Source: Taxillus chinensis (Eukaryota; Streptophyta; Magnoliopsida; Santalales; Loranthaceae). Taken from it: a stretch of DNA of 64,000 nt. The notes below the pieces were generated by a model. That model was not told the DNA's origin and ran no database searches. It saw nothing but the letters and a program-made list of their open reading frames with translations. Each line of letters opens with the position of its first letter. Position 1 is the stretch's first letter. A program made the position numbers and the translations under genes. The stretch is from NCBI GenBank assembly GCA_023512835.1, contig CM042088.1, forward strand, positions 14,066,078-14,130,077. Direction: 5' to 3'. This document shows, in pieces, positions 42,459 to 54,457 of this stretch.

Positions 42459-43736
42459 TGGGCGGTTCCCGCCCTTACTGCCTCCAGCATCAGTCTATTG
42501 TCGCTCCGTTCTCCCTTGAGGTCGGGACTAACTAGATCCTGCCTGACTAGCCTGCCACTGACGAGTTGGTCTCTCTGCTGGTGTCCGAAAACTGGCATCA
42601 CTCCGCATGTTGGATGTCATGCCTCTTGCTCCCTTGTTGTTGCTCTTGCAAACTCGGCTCAAATGGCCCTCTCATCCACAACTCTTGCAGTGCCAATCCT
42701 TCTTGGGACACTCCCTCTTGACATGGCCTTGCTATTCATAGCAATAACAACCGTTGGGGAGACCTCCTGCTGAACCTGCCTGCCTGCTGCCACCAAAGGT
42801 GAACCTCCCTGGGTCCACTGATGATTGACCCCTACTGCAAAAAGAACTGCTACCTCCCTCCTCTGTCTTGGGCCTCTTGGGCCCTGAATCACGATCAGAC
42901 CCACCCTGTAACTGTCGACCCTGATGGGTCTGCCTCCCATCAACAAGCTCCCTCTCAGCTATACGGGCTGTCTCAACAACCTTAGCATACGTCCACAAAC
43001 GCAGTATCGTTACCCTCTACCTAAGGGCTGGCTTGAGGCCCAAGGTGAACCTGTGGGCCTTCAGGACCTCCCTTGCCACAGTCTCGAGAGCAAATTAACT
43101 CAAGCTCCGGAACTCCCGCTCATACTCGGGCACTCTCTTGAACCCCTGCCTCAAGCTGCCGAATTCCTCCCTCTTTTGCCACCTCAATGACTCGGGGAAG
43201 AACTCATCGTGGAAGAGTTTCAGGAAGTCGTCCAACAACATAAACTGTACTTTACAGCTTCCCGCGACACTCTGCCACCACTCTAGGGCATTCCCCTCTA
43301 GCTGCCGAATGGCCAGCCTGACCTTATCCTCCTCCCGGGGTAGGAGAAAGGAAAACACATGCTCAACTATCACTGGATCCCCCTCTCCCTTGAACCTTGG
43401 AGGTTGTTCCTTTCGGAACCTCATCACAACATCATCCTCTACACGGTGCATCGATACGCTACCCAGTGAACTTTCATGCTCACGAGGTAACTCCCTTACT
43501 AGCGGTGGTGGGGGTGGTGGCACCACCTGCTGTGTTGCCATCTCATGGCACACTTCCTCCGGAACCTCTTGCCGGATACCCTCCCTCTTCTCTTAGACTT
43601 CCTATCGGATGCCCTCTCGCAGCTGTGCCAACAACAGCGCATGTCCTCCAGCGGGTTGCCCCGCACTTGGTCCCTCATGGGCAGATGACTCATCAGCCAC
43701 TGCCCCAGACACACACGTCACTCTCCTCGGTGGCAT
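42459..43736 (-). pseudogene. E gag
   Basis: Start MPPRRVT at 43736-43734, then a Pro run (VVPPPPPPLV) and the gag core at 43095-43553 (VVMRFRKEQPPRFKGEGDP, LEGNALEWWQSVAGS, FFPESLRWQKREEFGSL, VPEYEREFRSLS). The rest, with the HKFTLGLKPAL-type segment and a Cys-rich knuckle region, is shifted at 42660-42998. Stops near 43595 and 43095. Confidence 0.82.
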
Positions 43737-44202
43737 TCTTACTACACGAAGTAAGAAAGACAATCATCAAAACGCATTTGAAATCTATCGTGCATCACTA
43801 CCCCTACCCCATTTATCAATTCAATTATCACATGGCAATTCACACTTTGCACAAAGTTCAATTCTCATTAAATCACATTGCACAAGTAGCAATTTCACAA
43901 GCACACATCTCAAGTTATCATAAAATCAGAGTTACATAGATTAAATCACGTTCTTCGTATTTGCCTATCACATGCTTTACCCCAGTTTTCCACACAATCA
44001 AACATAGACAACAAATGCAACTAGTGCCCTAATGCCAATGCATGCAAATCCTACCACAAGACTGGACTACCCCAAGTACACCTTAGAGGCTCAAAGAGGA
44101 CCATGTTGATCAGGCACGTCCCTCCAGGCTCCTCCAAAGGACTCAAGATAACCAAATTCGCCCACTACCCTAGGCCAACTAGACCATGCTCTGATACCAT
44201 AT
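43737..44202 (-). promoter_or_regulatory. E leader with tRNA-iMet primer binding site
   Basis: The primer site is 44188-44199 (TGGTATCAGAGC on the minus strand), next to the 5' LTR. The block 44015-44185 is conserved with F and G. No gene. Confidence 0.85.
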
Positions 44203-46196
44203 TGTCATGCCCCAAATTTCCAACTTGGAAAAACCGGTTCGTGACTCTCCTTTACCCACCCGACGGGCAAGGGGTTGGGAAAAGTAACTCCACACAGAAC
44301 AACACAAACATCCACTACAGATATTTAGAAAAACAAAATCATGTATTTAATAATTTCAAACCACAATTAAATGTTTACAAACCAAACTTGCCTTTATTAC
44401 AGTCAAAACCCTTTTACAATCTCTCCCCACTAGGGTTACATCATTTTCCACTGGGATTGCAAAGTCCCAAAGAACATCATAACACAAAATAACATTTGAA
44501 CAAAGCAACATGGTAGAACTGTCTTCCACCTTGGTATTCCCACCTAACGTCTATAGGTCCCTAAAAAGAAAAGAAACACAGTAGGAGGGGTAAGCAACCA
44601 CAGCTTAGTAGCGATCATGTCTCCCCAACCCATCCCATGCTCCTAGCAACTACATGTCAACGTGTACTGGTACAGTGTCGTGATACAAGTATGTATAGGT
44701 TTTATTCAACTTAAATAAATATGACAGCATTCAAATCACAAGAGCAAACACAACTATTTCCACACGCACACAGGCTCCATGGCCACACAGGCTCGATAGC
44801 CACACAGGCTCGCAATCACAGCCACATAGGCTCCATGGCCATACAGGCCCACAATCAGCCACACAGGCTCACAATCAGCCACATAAGCTCACAACCAGCC
44901 ACACAGGCTCCACAATCAGTCACACAGGCTCCCAATCCGCCACACAGACTCACAACCAGCCACACAAGCTCCACAATCAGCCACACAGGCACACAACCAA
45001 CCACACAAGCATACAATGAAACTCATAACATGCATCTCAACCACACAGGCATAAAATCAAACAAATAGCATGCATCTCAGCCACACAGGCATAAAATCCA
45101 ACACATAGCATGCATCTCAGCCACACAGGCATATAATCAAACACATAGCATGCATCTCAGCCACACAGGCATATAATCAAATATATTCCCCCCCGGAAAC
45201 CTCAAGGTATCCCCACATGAACCTACAGCGGAACGAAGCCTAACAAACAACATAGACATTCCCAACGGTCTCTAAGACCTATTACCACGCAACGAACCCC
45301 AAGAGTTCACACCAAACAAAATATGTCATTGAAGGCCAACATTTATATAGGATATCACACCTATATGGATTTATATATATATATATATTATAACAACGAT
45401 AATACTCTACAAATCATTCACCATAGGGGCTAACCCCGGAATGGGTACCGGAAGAGACAGAACCCCTACCTCAGAAGGTTCCTCCTCGCTCTTGCTCCCA
45501 CGCTAGACGCCGTCCACCCACGCGAATCACCACTGCAACAACGATCAGGAACTCTCTCTCTCTCTCTCTCTATCTCTCTCTGCGACGGCTGCGGCAGCTG
45601 GCGGAAAGAAACCCTAAACCTAAAACAAAGAGACCTCCACCTCCTTATATTGACACCTCACTTATCAAAATGACGTAGTTTTGATAAGTGAAACCCAACA
45701 TCAAAACGACGTAGTTTTGATAAATGAAATCTCACCATCAAAATGACGTAGTTTTGATAAAGGGAACATGCCACAACCTTCCCGCATCCACGCAAGACAA
45801 AATACCCACAATTCGAACATGGTCGTCAAGGAGAAGATGATCAGCATAACAAAACGAAGAAGATGGTGCAAAAACATGGCTACACGTGACAAAGGCCATT
45901 GTCACGAGCAAGCTCCAAATGCCTTAAGCTTTTGCCACAAGACTTAGAATAACTTCTGGAAGGCTCCCATGGAAAAACACCACTGCCCGTGATAAGCCAT
46001 TGTCACGTGCATTGTCACATGCAACCCCTAAATGTTCCCTCTTGAGCTCATCTCTTACTTCAAGCTTGCCCCTCATCATACAAAGTGTTCGAGCCAATGC
46101 ATGTGTGTGGGAATAAAACTCCGTAAAATCCAACAATTTCCACCCCAAAAGGCAAAACTGTGACTAACTCCACATCCCAAAATACGAGTCATTACA
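44203..46196 (-). repeat. 5' LTR of E (1994 bp)
   Basis: Partner of 37105-39096, starting TGTCATGCCCC. The minisatellite array (about 44760-45010) and CATGCATCTCAGCCACACAG units (45030-45180) are shorter than or arranged differently from those of the 3' LTR. Palindromes are at 45664-45685, 45700-45721 and 45737-45758. Confidence 0.92.
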
Positions 46197-46660
46197 GATA
46201 ATGCGCCCATTGGCACTTACATGAAGAAACCTGCAATTGCTCCTCCCTCCTCATTAACTCAACCCACTGCCTAACCTGAATCCTCCTCTCTACCTTCCAC
46301 TTCCAAAATTGATCCCTCCTTTTGACCTCCACCACCAAAAGTAACTATAGGTGCCAGCCCTATAATGTTTGATGAATTCAACACATATGTGGCTGGTAGC
46401 CTTACTCAATGGACGTGTGGGTATGAACTACCCTTCGATGGTGCCGACCTCTTCCATTCGCTCCGAGATGGCAAGAGATGGATTCTATGGAGATGAACCA
46501 CTTTGTCTTCACTCAGAAATCCTTCTTGGTATACCTCCTCACCGCCTGCCAAGATTTTAAGATGGAACTATGTCTGCCCATGATAGAGACCAAATTCTTT
46601 GATGATGACACTCTACTTGAGTTCATCCAAGGACGTAAATATGCACCAAGGTTTTAGGTG
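46197..46660 (+). pseudogene. C2 downstream ORF, second part
   Basis: In frame after the GATAA duplication: NAPIGTYMKKPAIAPPSS, then stops near 46277 and 46324. A better conserved segment follows (IMFDEFNTYVAGSLTQWTCG, FDGADLFHSLRDGKRWILW) before another stop near 46499. No known domain. Degraded. Confidence 0.45.
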
Positions 46661-47380
46661 TGACATGAAGTTGATCATGTACTCATTCTAGTTTTTCTTG
46701 TTTCTCCTCATTGGTTTCTTATTCAGATCGACCTTGCCCAATAGCACATCTTCAATTTTTATTCCTTTCCTACCACTCCCATCAAGCATCAGAGGGAATA
46801 GCATCATAGTTTTAATCTTGCACTCACCCGTGTATTTCAATGCTCTGGAGCTTTATGTGGTGGGTTTCCTCTCATGAAACTGATGGACATAACTAGAGTG
46901 CAAGGTGCTCCAGCTCAGGATGATGACAGCAGGCCATTTTGTTTGTGTATACTCAGAGTGTTGAGTATGTTCAATATTCTAACTAGCTTTATGTTATACT
47001 TCATTTTCTAATTGTACACCTATTTAAACTTCTCTGATTTACGTGTGTACCTACTTCCTTGTTCTATGCATTTCTATCTCTCTCTTATTTTTACTTTTCT
47101 ATGCCCCTGAGTTATTCTGGTGTTTGTTCCTCACCCCAGAAAGGGGGAGTAATTTCAGTGGGAGCAAGGTTATAGGGGGAGCTGTCCTTCGAGGGGAAGT
47201 AGAACGAATATATGACTATGGGGGAGAGTTTGAAAATTTCATTTATTTACTTCCCCTTAACTTTTTCAAAATTTAAAGAATTTTAATTATGTTAAACTTG
47301 TCCAAACCATACTGGTCAACATAGAGTCCTAGACTTCAAATATTAAACACGTTGATAGCTTACATCAAATAGGGGGAGAT
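46661..47380 (+). promoter_or_regulatory. C2 3' non-coding region with polypurine tract cluster
   Basis: T-rich sequence followed by AAAGGGGGAG (47140), AGTGGGAG (47157), TAGGGGGAG (47173), GAGGGGAAG (47190), GGGGGAGAG (47220) and the terminal AGGGGGAGA (47371-47379) before the LTR. The order matches C1. Confidence 0.65.
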
Positions 47381-48613
47381 TGTTGGGAAACATAAGATTT
47401 GGTGAAGCTGCCAAGAATTTCTCGAAGTCTAAAGACTCAAAGAGCTGAAGGTATAAGGGTCGTAGAGTTGAAATTCGAAAAAGACAAAACTATTACTACG
47501 CAAAAGGGAAAATGACACAAAAAGTCGAAGAATTGTAGCTAGAAAGTCATAGAATAACAAATGACTCGAACACTCGAAGATTGTAAAACTAAAGAGTCCC
47601 CAAAGATGCCCTAACGATAATTGACAGGACATAAGTTGACACGGAGACTAGGAGACTCAAACACTCGAAGGGTTGAAGAGTTGAAGTCACATATAGAAAT
47701 TGTCAACTCCCAAACTTTAGGAGACTTGTAGATTCGAAGGTCGAAGACTCTAGGCCATTAAGCTACATGAATTGACAAATGCATTCGCAAATGGTACTTG
47801 AAGGCTCGAAGAGTTGTAGACTCAAAGAGTTGAAGACAGTTAATCAGCAGAAATTGTCCGGCCATAAATAAGACCAAGACTCGAGATGTTAAAGGCAAGA
47901 GTCATAGCTGAAAAGTCAGAGCCGTAGAGTCGAAGACTTGGAGATATGGAGACTTAGTTTACAATAACCTAATGACGACAGACTAAGCATTAGACATTGA
48001 GAGTCGAAGATTCGCAAGGTCGAAGAATCAGTATAAGTTCATAGACCCACAAATCTGAATGGTCCACGAACATCTTAGGCACATGAAGCACACTGAGTGA
48101 CTCAAAGACTCGAAGATATAGAGTCAAAGACTCACAGCTAAGACAATAGGCAGAGGCTAAGTATACTCTACACGAAAGTCACTCTAAGAGTCGTAGCAAA
48201 AAGTGGAAGACTCACTGAGCATAGAGTGAACACATGACTTAGGCCAACCTGTACTTTGCCACCCTTGGAGACTCGAAGATATAGAGTCTAAAACTCGTAG
48301 CAATTAATGGTTAAGTACACTTCAAGAAACCACCAAGGGTCAAAGCAAAGAATCGTAGACTTGTAGAGTTCAAGAAACCACCAAGCGTCAAACCTGAAAT
48401 ATGCTATGTATGAAGACTAAAAGCTAACAAGAGTCGAAGACTTGCAGAATCTAATGCTGTCGACGCCAGAGACATCATTGTACACCAACATAGGCTCGAA
48501 CCAAATCTTCAAGTCAAATCTTTGAGCCACCATACCTTTGAGGTAGCCACCTTCGAGGCAAACTCACAATGCAGCATCCGTACTTAGCAATATTATTATC
48601 TAGGGTTTGTGTA
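47381..48613 (+). repeat. 3' LTR of C2, rich in GACTCGAAG motifs
   Basis: It starts TGTTGGGAAACATAAG. From 47425 to about 48470 degenerate GACTCGAAGA, GAGTCGTAG and TCGAAGG words recur every 10-30 bases, less regular than in C1. It ends where the outer terminus of the D2 LTR (TATTGG) begins, so it may be truncated. Confidence 0.65.
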
Positions 48614-48647
48614 TATTGGTCCCTGAGAGCCTAGGGGGGGGGGGTGA
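48614..48647 (-). repeat. D2 3' LTR, outer terminal piece
   Basis: TATTGGTCCCTGAGAGCCTA with a G run is the reverse complement of the D LTR end. It is separated from the rest of the LTR by G and includes one GGTGA copy. Confidence 0.8.
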
Positions 48648-50518
48648 TGTCACGCCCCGGATTTCCAACCCGAGGAGACCGGAACATGACCCTCCCTTTA
48701 CCCAAGTTGGATAAAGGGGTTAGAATACAACATACACTTCACACTTTATATTCAGAGACCAATCTTATATTTATTGAGTCCAAACATAACAAGTGTCCAA
48801 AACATGCCTTTATTACATTAAACTCCACATTACAATACCTCCCCACTGGGGTTACAAAGCTTACACAAAAACAGCATAACTCAAATAATAATAAGCAAGC
48901 CACAAGCAGGACTTCCACCTCGGTGTTCCCACCTAACGCCTGTAGGTTCCTATAAAGAAAACAACATGGTAAGAGGGGTGAGCAACCACAGCTCAGTAGG
49001 GATCATGTCTCCCCAACCCATCCCATGCTCCTAATATCTACATGCCATGTGTACAAGTGCTGTGTCGTGATACAATTATTTCACCAGATATAATAACAGG
49101 CCATAGCAGCAAATACAATCATACACAGGCTGGAACATAAACAATCCCGGGCTTCCACGGACACCGGGTTCCAAGAACAGTCCCGGGCTTCCACAGCCAC
49201 CGGGTTCCAAGAACAGTCCCGGGCTTCCACAGCCACCGGGTTCCAAGAACAGTCCCGGGCTTTCACAGCCACCGGGTTCCAAGAACAGTACACATAACCA
49301 CTCAGGCATAAAAACAAACACTTCGTAGGTACACATTCACAAATGTACAAACCCAGCCACTCAGGCATAAAAACAAACACTTAGTAGGTACACATTCACA
49401 AATGTACAAACCCAGCCACTCAGGCATAAAAACAAACACTTGGCATGCACACCTTTACCAACCCACAATTCTAGCCTTACTGGCATATTATCAAACATAC
49501 TGGGCATATTCACACAGACATATTCACACAGGCATTTTATTGAACACTTAACATGCACTGCCCACCCAACATCATGATCACACCAAAAATGCCATTGAAG
49601 GCCAACATTCATATAGGAGATCACACCTATATGAATTTACATATAAATATTATAGCATTAACAATAGAAACCTTACAAAACATCCACACAGGGCCTAACC
49701 CCAGAATAGACCAGGAAAGACAGAACCCCTACCTGTAAGAAAATGTATCACCACAGCAACGATCCTGCTCCCACGCCGAACGTCGTCCGCCCTCGAGGAA
49801 CACCACAGCAGAGATGGCCAGAACTCTCCTCTCTCTCTCCCTCTCTCTGCGACGGCTGCCGTGGCTGAAGAAGAGAACCCTATACCTAAAACAAGAGGGC
49901 TCCTCATCCTTATATAGACCTCCCACTATCAAAACGACGTAGTTTTGATTAAGTGAAACCCAGCATCAAAATGACGTAGTTTTGATGGAACAAGCTATAA
50001 CCTTCCCGCATTCATACACGCCAAAATATCCACAATCCAACATGGTCCTTTGGGAAAAAATCATTAGAATGACAAAACCAAGGTGACCATGCAAAAACAT
50101 GTTTGCACGCCAATTGGAACGCCAATTCCCCAATTGGCGTGCAGCTCCAAATACACTCAAACTTTACCCCAAGCCTCCTTGCACCATGTAAAAGACATCC
50201 ATGCAATAAAAACCTTGCACGCCATATGGGTCCAATTCGCGTGCACGTCCGTTTGGCCTAAAACTTCTGTGGTAGATAGAAGACATCATTCTAAGAATCT
50301 TTTGGTCTGCACGCCAATTCATCTGAGCCCATCTACTAGGTCAAAATCTAGAAAGTTCCCATTCAGAAGGCAAGACTGACTAACTCAAAACACGGGTCCT
50401 TACATCCAAGGTGTTTTAGCTAAAGTGTGTGGGAAGGAAACTCCCTAAAACCCAACAATTTCCACTCACAGGGCATCTGTGGTTAACTTCGTACATACCA
50501 CAAACACGGGTCATTACA
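48648..50518 (-). repeat. 3' LTR of G (1871 bp)
   Basis: The termini are TGTCACGCCCC and GGTCATTACA. It has a minisatellite of about 36 bp (core CCGGGCTTCCACAGCCACCG, 49143-49290), a duplicated AACACTTAGTAGGTACACAT block (49316-49405), a stem-loop (about 49606-49635), and palindromes at 49927-49948 and 49965-49986. It has one more minisatellite unit and one more palindrome unit than the 5' LTR. Confidence 0.93.
49875..49986 (-). promoter_or_regulatory. Promoter of G 3' LTR
   Basis: On the minus strand two palindromes precede the TATA box TCTATATAAG (about 49910-49919) and a mutated telo-box-like stretch (GTTTTAGGTATAGGGTTC). The 5' LTR copy has one palindrome (57317-57338) and an intact telo-box-like stretch. 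Confidence 0.58.
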
Positions 50519-50790
50519 TCCTCTCCCCCTTAAAACTTTTCGTCCTCGAAAAGAAACAACATACAATGAAAACAAACACAAGCTACCCATTTGCCACACG
50601 GCGAGCCACAACACCCAAATGGGTCACACAACATAACAGGACATCTCAAACACATTTTGCAATCGCAAAACACATCTCAATAAAAATACCAGTTTACAAG
50701 TAGAAATACAAATACACCAAATCATGAACCACAAGAAAACACATCACTACAGAAGAAAACACATCACTACACATCACTACAGCCACCTCC
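50519..50790 (-). promoter_or_regulatory. Polypurine tract of G and 3' non-coding region
   Basis: TTTAAGGGGGAGAGGA on the minus strand (50519-50534) abuts the LTR. The remaining A-rich stretch contains a short CACATCACTACAG repeat (50740-50780) and no gene. Confidence 0.78.
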
Positions 50791-51740
50791 CACCCTTAAG
50801 ATTGTTCGTCCTCGAACAACTTTGGGTGCTGCTCACGCATCATGGACTCACGTTCCCATGTCTCTTCCTCAATGCCACGGTGCTACCACAGCACGCGAAC
50901 CAAAGGAATAGCACGACCACGCAAAAGCTTCTCCCGCCGATCGACGATACGGATAGGGGCCTCAACAACGGACATGTCATCCTCAATGTCCAATGTCCCC
51001 TAATCGATCACATGAGTGGGATCAGGATGATACTTCCTCAACTGGGATACGTGGAACACATGTGCACCCGACTCAGTCGCGGGGGCAATGCTAACCGGTA
51101 AGCTACAGGCCGCACACGTGCTATAACCTCAAATGGACCAATGAACCGGGGAGAGAGTTTGGAACCTCTCCCAAAGTGTCGATGTCCACGTCGTGGAGAG
51201 ACACGGAGAAACACATGATCGCCCACAGAAAAATCCAAAGGTCGCCGCCGTTGATCTGCATAGGATTTCTGTCGACTCTGGGTTGATAACAAGCGCTGAC
51301 GAATTAACTTGACCTTCTCAGTAGCCTCTTGAACTAACTGTGGTCCCCAGAGAGCTGCCTCTCCTACCTCAGTCCAACACAAGGGTGAGTGGCACGGCCT
51401 CCCATACAATGCTTCAAAAGGGGCCATTCCAATGGATGCCTGATAACTGTTGTTGTAGGCAAACTCCACCAAAGGAAGGTGAGTTGCCCACGAACCCCCG
51501 AAATCTAGCACACAAGCCCTCAACATGTCCTCCATGGTCTGATTCGTCCTCTCAGTCTGACCGTCAGTCTCAGGGTGAAAGGCTGTACTTAAGTGAAGCT
51601 TGGTCCCCATAACCTCCTGCAAACCTGCCCAAAAACGGGAAGTGAACCTCGAATCCCGGTCGGAGACAACCGATGATGGTACGCCATGCAGTCTCACAAT
51701 CTCGTTCATGTATAGCTTACTCAAGGTCCCAATGGAGTCC
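50791..51740 (-). pseudogene. G integrase core end, C-terminus and chromodomain-like tail
   Basis: The frame 51038-51724 has [19 protein letters not shown] (second Asp), [56 protein letters not shown] and GPFEVIARVRPVAYRLALP. A frameshift near 51060 moves the tail (YHPDPTHVID, IPLVRVLW, IEEETWERES) into another frame down to about 50791. A stop at 51740-51742 separates it from the upstream part. Confidence 0.87.
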
Positions 51741-51742
51741 CG

Positions 51743-52744
51743 CTAGTGAACAGCAAGGAAATGGGCCGACTTTGTGAGTCGATCCACAATCACCCAAATC
51801 ATATCTTTCCTCCCTGTAGTGGGTGGAAGACCAGTCACGAAATCCATCGCTATGTGGTCCCACTTCCACTCCGCTATGGGCAATGGCTGTAACATGCCCG
51901 CCGGCCGCTGATGTTCTGCCTTCACCTGCTGACATGTGAGGCACCGCGAAACAAAGGCAGCCACATCGCGTTTCATCCCAGGCCACCAAAAATGTCCCCG
52001 AAGCGCATGGTACATCTTCGTACCCCCCGGATGCATAGCAACTCTAGACTGGTGAAACTCCCGCATCACCTCATCCCTGAGAGAAGAAGCCACTACTAAC
52101 CGCCCCTGAAAAGACAACTCATGCTCAGGACCCTCTATCCAGTCCCCAGATAGCTCACCAGCCTCAATATGGGCACGGAGAACTTCACACTCAATGTCAC
52201 CCAACTGTCCCTCCCGGACGCGCTGGTACAACTCAGGCACAACCACCAAAGGACTCAGGACTGTCCCACCATCACGAACAACAGGCTGCAGCTGCAACAT
52301 CGACAACTGCTCCATCAGCTTCCACTCTCTCATAGCCACCTCAGCGTTCCCTTTCCTGCTCAACGCGTCAGCTACAACATTACCCTTGCCCGGGGTATAG
52401 GCGAGAGTAAAGTCAAAGGTCTGCAAATACTCAACCCATCTCCTCTGCCTCAAATTCAAGTCCTTCTGAGTGAAGATGTACTGAAGGCTCTTGTGATCAG
52501 AAAACACTACAAACTTTTCCCCCAAAAGGTAATGTTGCCAACTCTTCAAGGCAAAGTTGACAGTCGCCAACTCAAGATCATGGGTAGGGTAATTCTGCTC
52601 ATGAGGCTTCAGCTGCCTCGACCCATAGGCTACCACACTGTGCTCCTGCATTAGCACACACTCCAAACCAACCCTGGATGCATCACAATATACCTCATAT
52701 GGGATATCCTCCCGAGGTAACCTCAACATCGGTGCAGTGGTCAT
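51743..52744 (-). CDS. G RNase H, linker and integrase N-terminal half
   Basis: An open frame of 333 codons: [76 protein letters not shown], the linker [20 protein letters not shown], the zinc region ([32 protein letters not shown]) and the core start [18 protein letters not shown] with [14 protein letters not shown] before the stop. All motifs expected for these segments are intact. The polyprotein is cut on both sides. Confidence 0.88.
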   Translation of the reverse strand: MTTAPMLRLPREDIPYEVYCDASRVGLECVLMQEHSVVAYGSRQLKPHEQNYPTHDLELATVNFALKSWQHYLLGEKFVVFSDHKSLQYIFTQKDLNLRQRRWVEYLQTFDFTLAYTPGKGNVVADALSRKGNAEVAMREWKLMEQLSMLQLQPVVRDGGTVLSPLVVVPELYQRVREGQLGDIECEVLRAHIEAGELSGDWIEGPEHELSFQGRLVVASSLRDEVMREFHQSRVAMHPGGTKMYHALRGHFWWPGMKRDVAAFVSRCLTCQQVKAEHQRPAGMLQPLPIAEWKWDHIAMDFVTGLPPTTGRKDMIWVIVDRLTKSAHFLAVH

Positions 52745-53471
52745 ACGGGTTTTGAGAGCCTCAAACGCCTGCTAACACTTGTCAGTCCACTCAACTGCTA
52801 ACGCCTGCTAACACTTGTCACGCTGTCATAGGAGCTGCCAAACGGGAGAATCCCTCCACGAAATGACGGTAGTACCCTGCCAAGCCAAGGAAACTGCGAA
52901 TCTCGAAGACATTGGTTGGCCTCTCCCATTATGACACCGCCTCAATCTTGGCTGGGTCCACTCTAACCCCTTCAGCTGATACTACGTGGCCAAGAAAATG
53001 GACCTCCTGCATCCAAAACTTGCATTTGCTAAACTTAGGAAACAACCACTGATCCCTCAAGGTTTGCAACACTGTTGCCAGATGTTCCACATGCTCCCTC
53101 TCGGTCTTGGAATATACCAAGATATTGTCTATAAACACCACCACGAACGAGTCTAAGTATGGGGCAAAGACTTGGTTCATCAAATGCATGAACACTGCTG
53201 GTGCATTAGTGAGCCCGAAAGGCATCACTACCCACTCATAGTGCCCATACCTGCACCGAAAAGCCATCTTAGGGATGTCCTCCTCCCTAACCCTTAACTG
53301 GTGATACCCCGTCTGTAGATCTATCTTGGAAAACCACCGGGCTCCACTCAACTGGTCAAACAGGTCATCGATCCGAGGCAACGGATACTTGTTCTTCACC
53401 GTCACCAAATTCAACTTCCTATAGTCGATGCAAAGGCGTAGCGTGCCATCTGCCTTCTTTGCAAAGAGCAC
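52745..53471 (-). pseudogene. G reverse transcriptase palm and connection
   Basis: The frame 52929-53471 has [34 protein letters not shown] and the catalytic motif [12 protein letters not shown], with Asn in place of the second Asp, then [16 protein letters not shown]. In 52760-52825 the word CCTGCTAACACTTGTCA is duplicated and replaces the normal connection sequence, shifting the frame. RT activity is not expected. Confidence 0.87.
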
Positions 53472-54457
53472 CAGAGCACCCCAAGGTGAGGTACTCGGTC
53501 TAATATACCCCCTGGTCCACCAACTCCTTTGTCCGCCGCTGAAGCTCCCTCGGCTCGGCTGGCCCCATACGATATCTTTACTTGGGAGATTGGACCAGTC
53601 CCCGGTACCAACTCAATGGTGAACTCTACACTCCTCTTGGGAGGTAAACTCCTCAACCGGTCAGGAAAGACATCCTGAAATTGGTCAACAACAGCTGGCC
53701 ACACCCTCTTCTCCACTTTCCCCTCCTCAGCAAAGGTCAGGGCTGCCAACCTGTGGGTAATGGCACCCCACTGGTCTAACACTGGCCCAGCCCGACTCGC
53801 CTCACTGTCCCACTCCCCCTGCAGGGTGCAAGAGGTCCCTGCAGGTTTCACAAAGGTTACACGCCGCCGGTAACAATCAATCTTGGCTTGGAAAGCCATA
53901 AGCCAATCCATACCCAAGATCAGATCAAATGTACGCAAGGGCATTACATGCAAGTCAAAACTTAGCTCCACATCTCCTATGGTTAACACACAGTCACGGC
54001 AAACACGCCGCACCTCAACCATGCCTCCCACCGAAGACTCTACTGCTAGGGGTCTCTCTGCCTCAATACATGCTAACCCCAATCCCTCAATCAAAAGTTC
54101 AGCGAAAAACGAACAAGATGCACCCGTATCAAAAAGTGCAGAAATAAGCGTACTAGAGATTAAGAGGGTACCTCTAACCACCGATGGTCCTGCCCCACCC
54201 TCCACTGGTGGAGGTGGTAGCTCAGCCTCCTCCGGGTACGTCGCCTCCAGCGCAAACACCCTCCGTTGGCCCGTGCCACTGGTCGGCTCACTCACTAGGC
54301 GCTTCCCGCCAAGGCTGCCTCCAACTTCAGTCTGCTGCCGCTCCGGCCTCCTCTGGGGTCGGGTCTGGTTGGATCCTGCCTGACTAGCCTGCCACTGACG
54401 AGCTGGTCTCTCTGCTGGTGCACGGAAACTGGCATCACTCCTTGTGCTGGATGTCAT
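53472..54457 (-). pseudogene. G protease and RT N-terminus
   Basis: The frame 53411-54457 (348 codons) starts in the gag tail (PARQWQASQAGSNQTRPQRR), then VVRGTLLISSTLISALFDTG with ASCSF (retropepsin site intact), [20 protein letters not shown] and [18 protein letters not shown] frame slip near 53570 loses the YRMG segment. Protease is the best preserved in the window. Confidence 0.85.

Larger units (their letters stand above)
37105..46196 (-). mobile_element. Tekay-like chromovirus E (9092 bp), internally deleted
   Basis: GATAA at 37100-37104 and 46197-46201 is a perfect duplication inside C2's ORF. LTRs are 37105-39096 and 44203-46196. The primer site and polypurine tract are present. The domain order is as in F, but about 465 bp joining protease to RT are missing at about 41983, relative to F 21420-21890. 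Stops and frameshifts occur throughout. Confidence 0.93.
36792..48613 (+). mobile_element. Sirevirus-like Ty1/copia element C2, 3' part, hosting E
   Basis: It comprises downstream ORF fragments (36792-37104 and 46197-46660), non-coding sequence with polypurine tracts (to 47380) and a 3' LTR (47381-48613). The polypurine tract, the LTR start TGTTGG and the motif-array LTR match C1. E splits the ORF with a GATAA duplication. The right end abuts the outer end of D2's LTR. Confidence 0.75.

Noticed and set aside
49076..49380. Cysteine-rich repeat protein on the minus strand in the G LTR
   Set aside because: The frames arise from translating the 36-bp minisatellite, are present in two frames at once, and lie in non-coding LTR.
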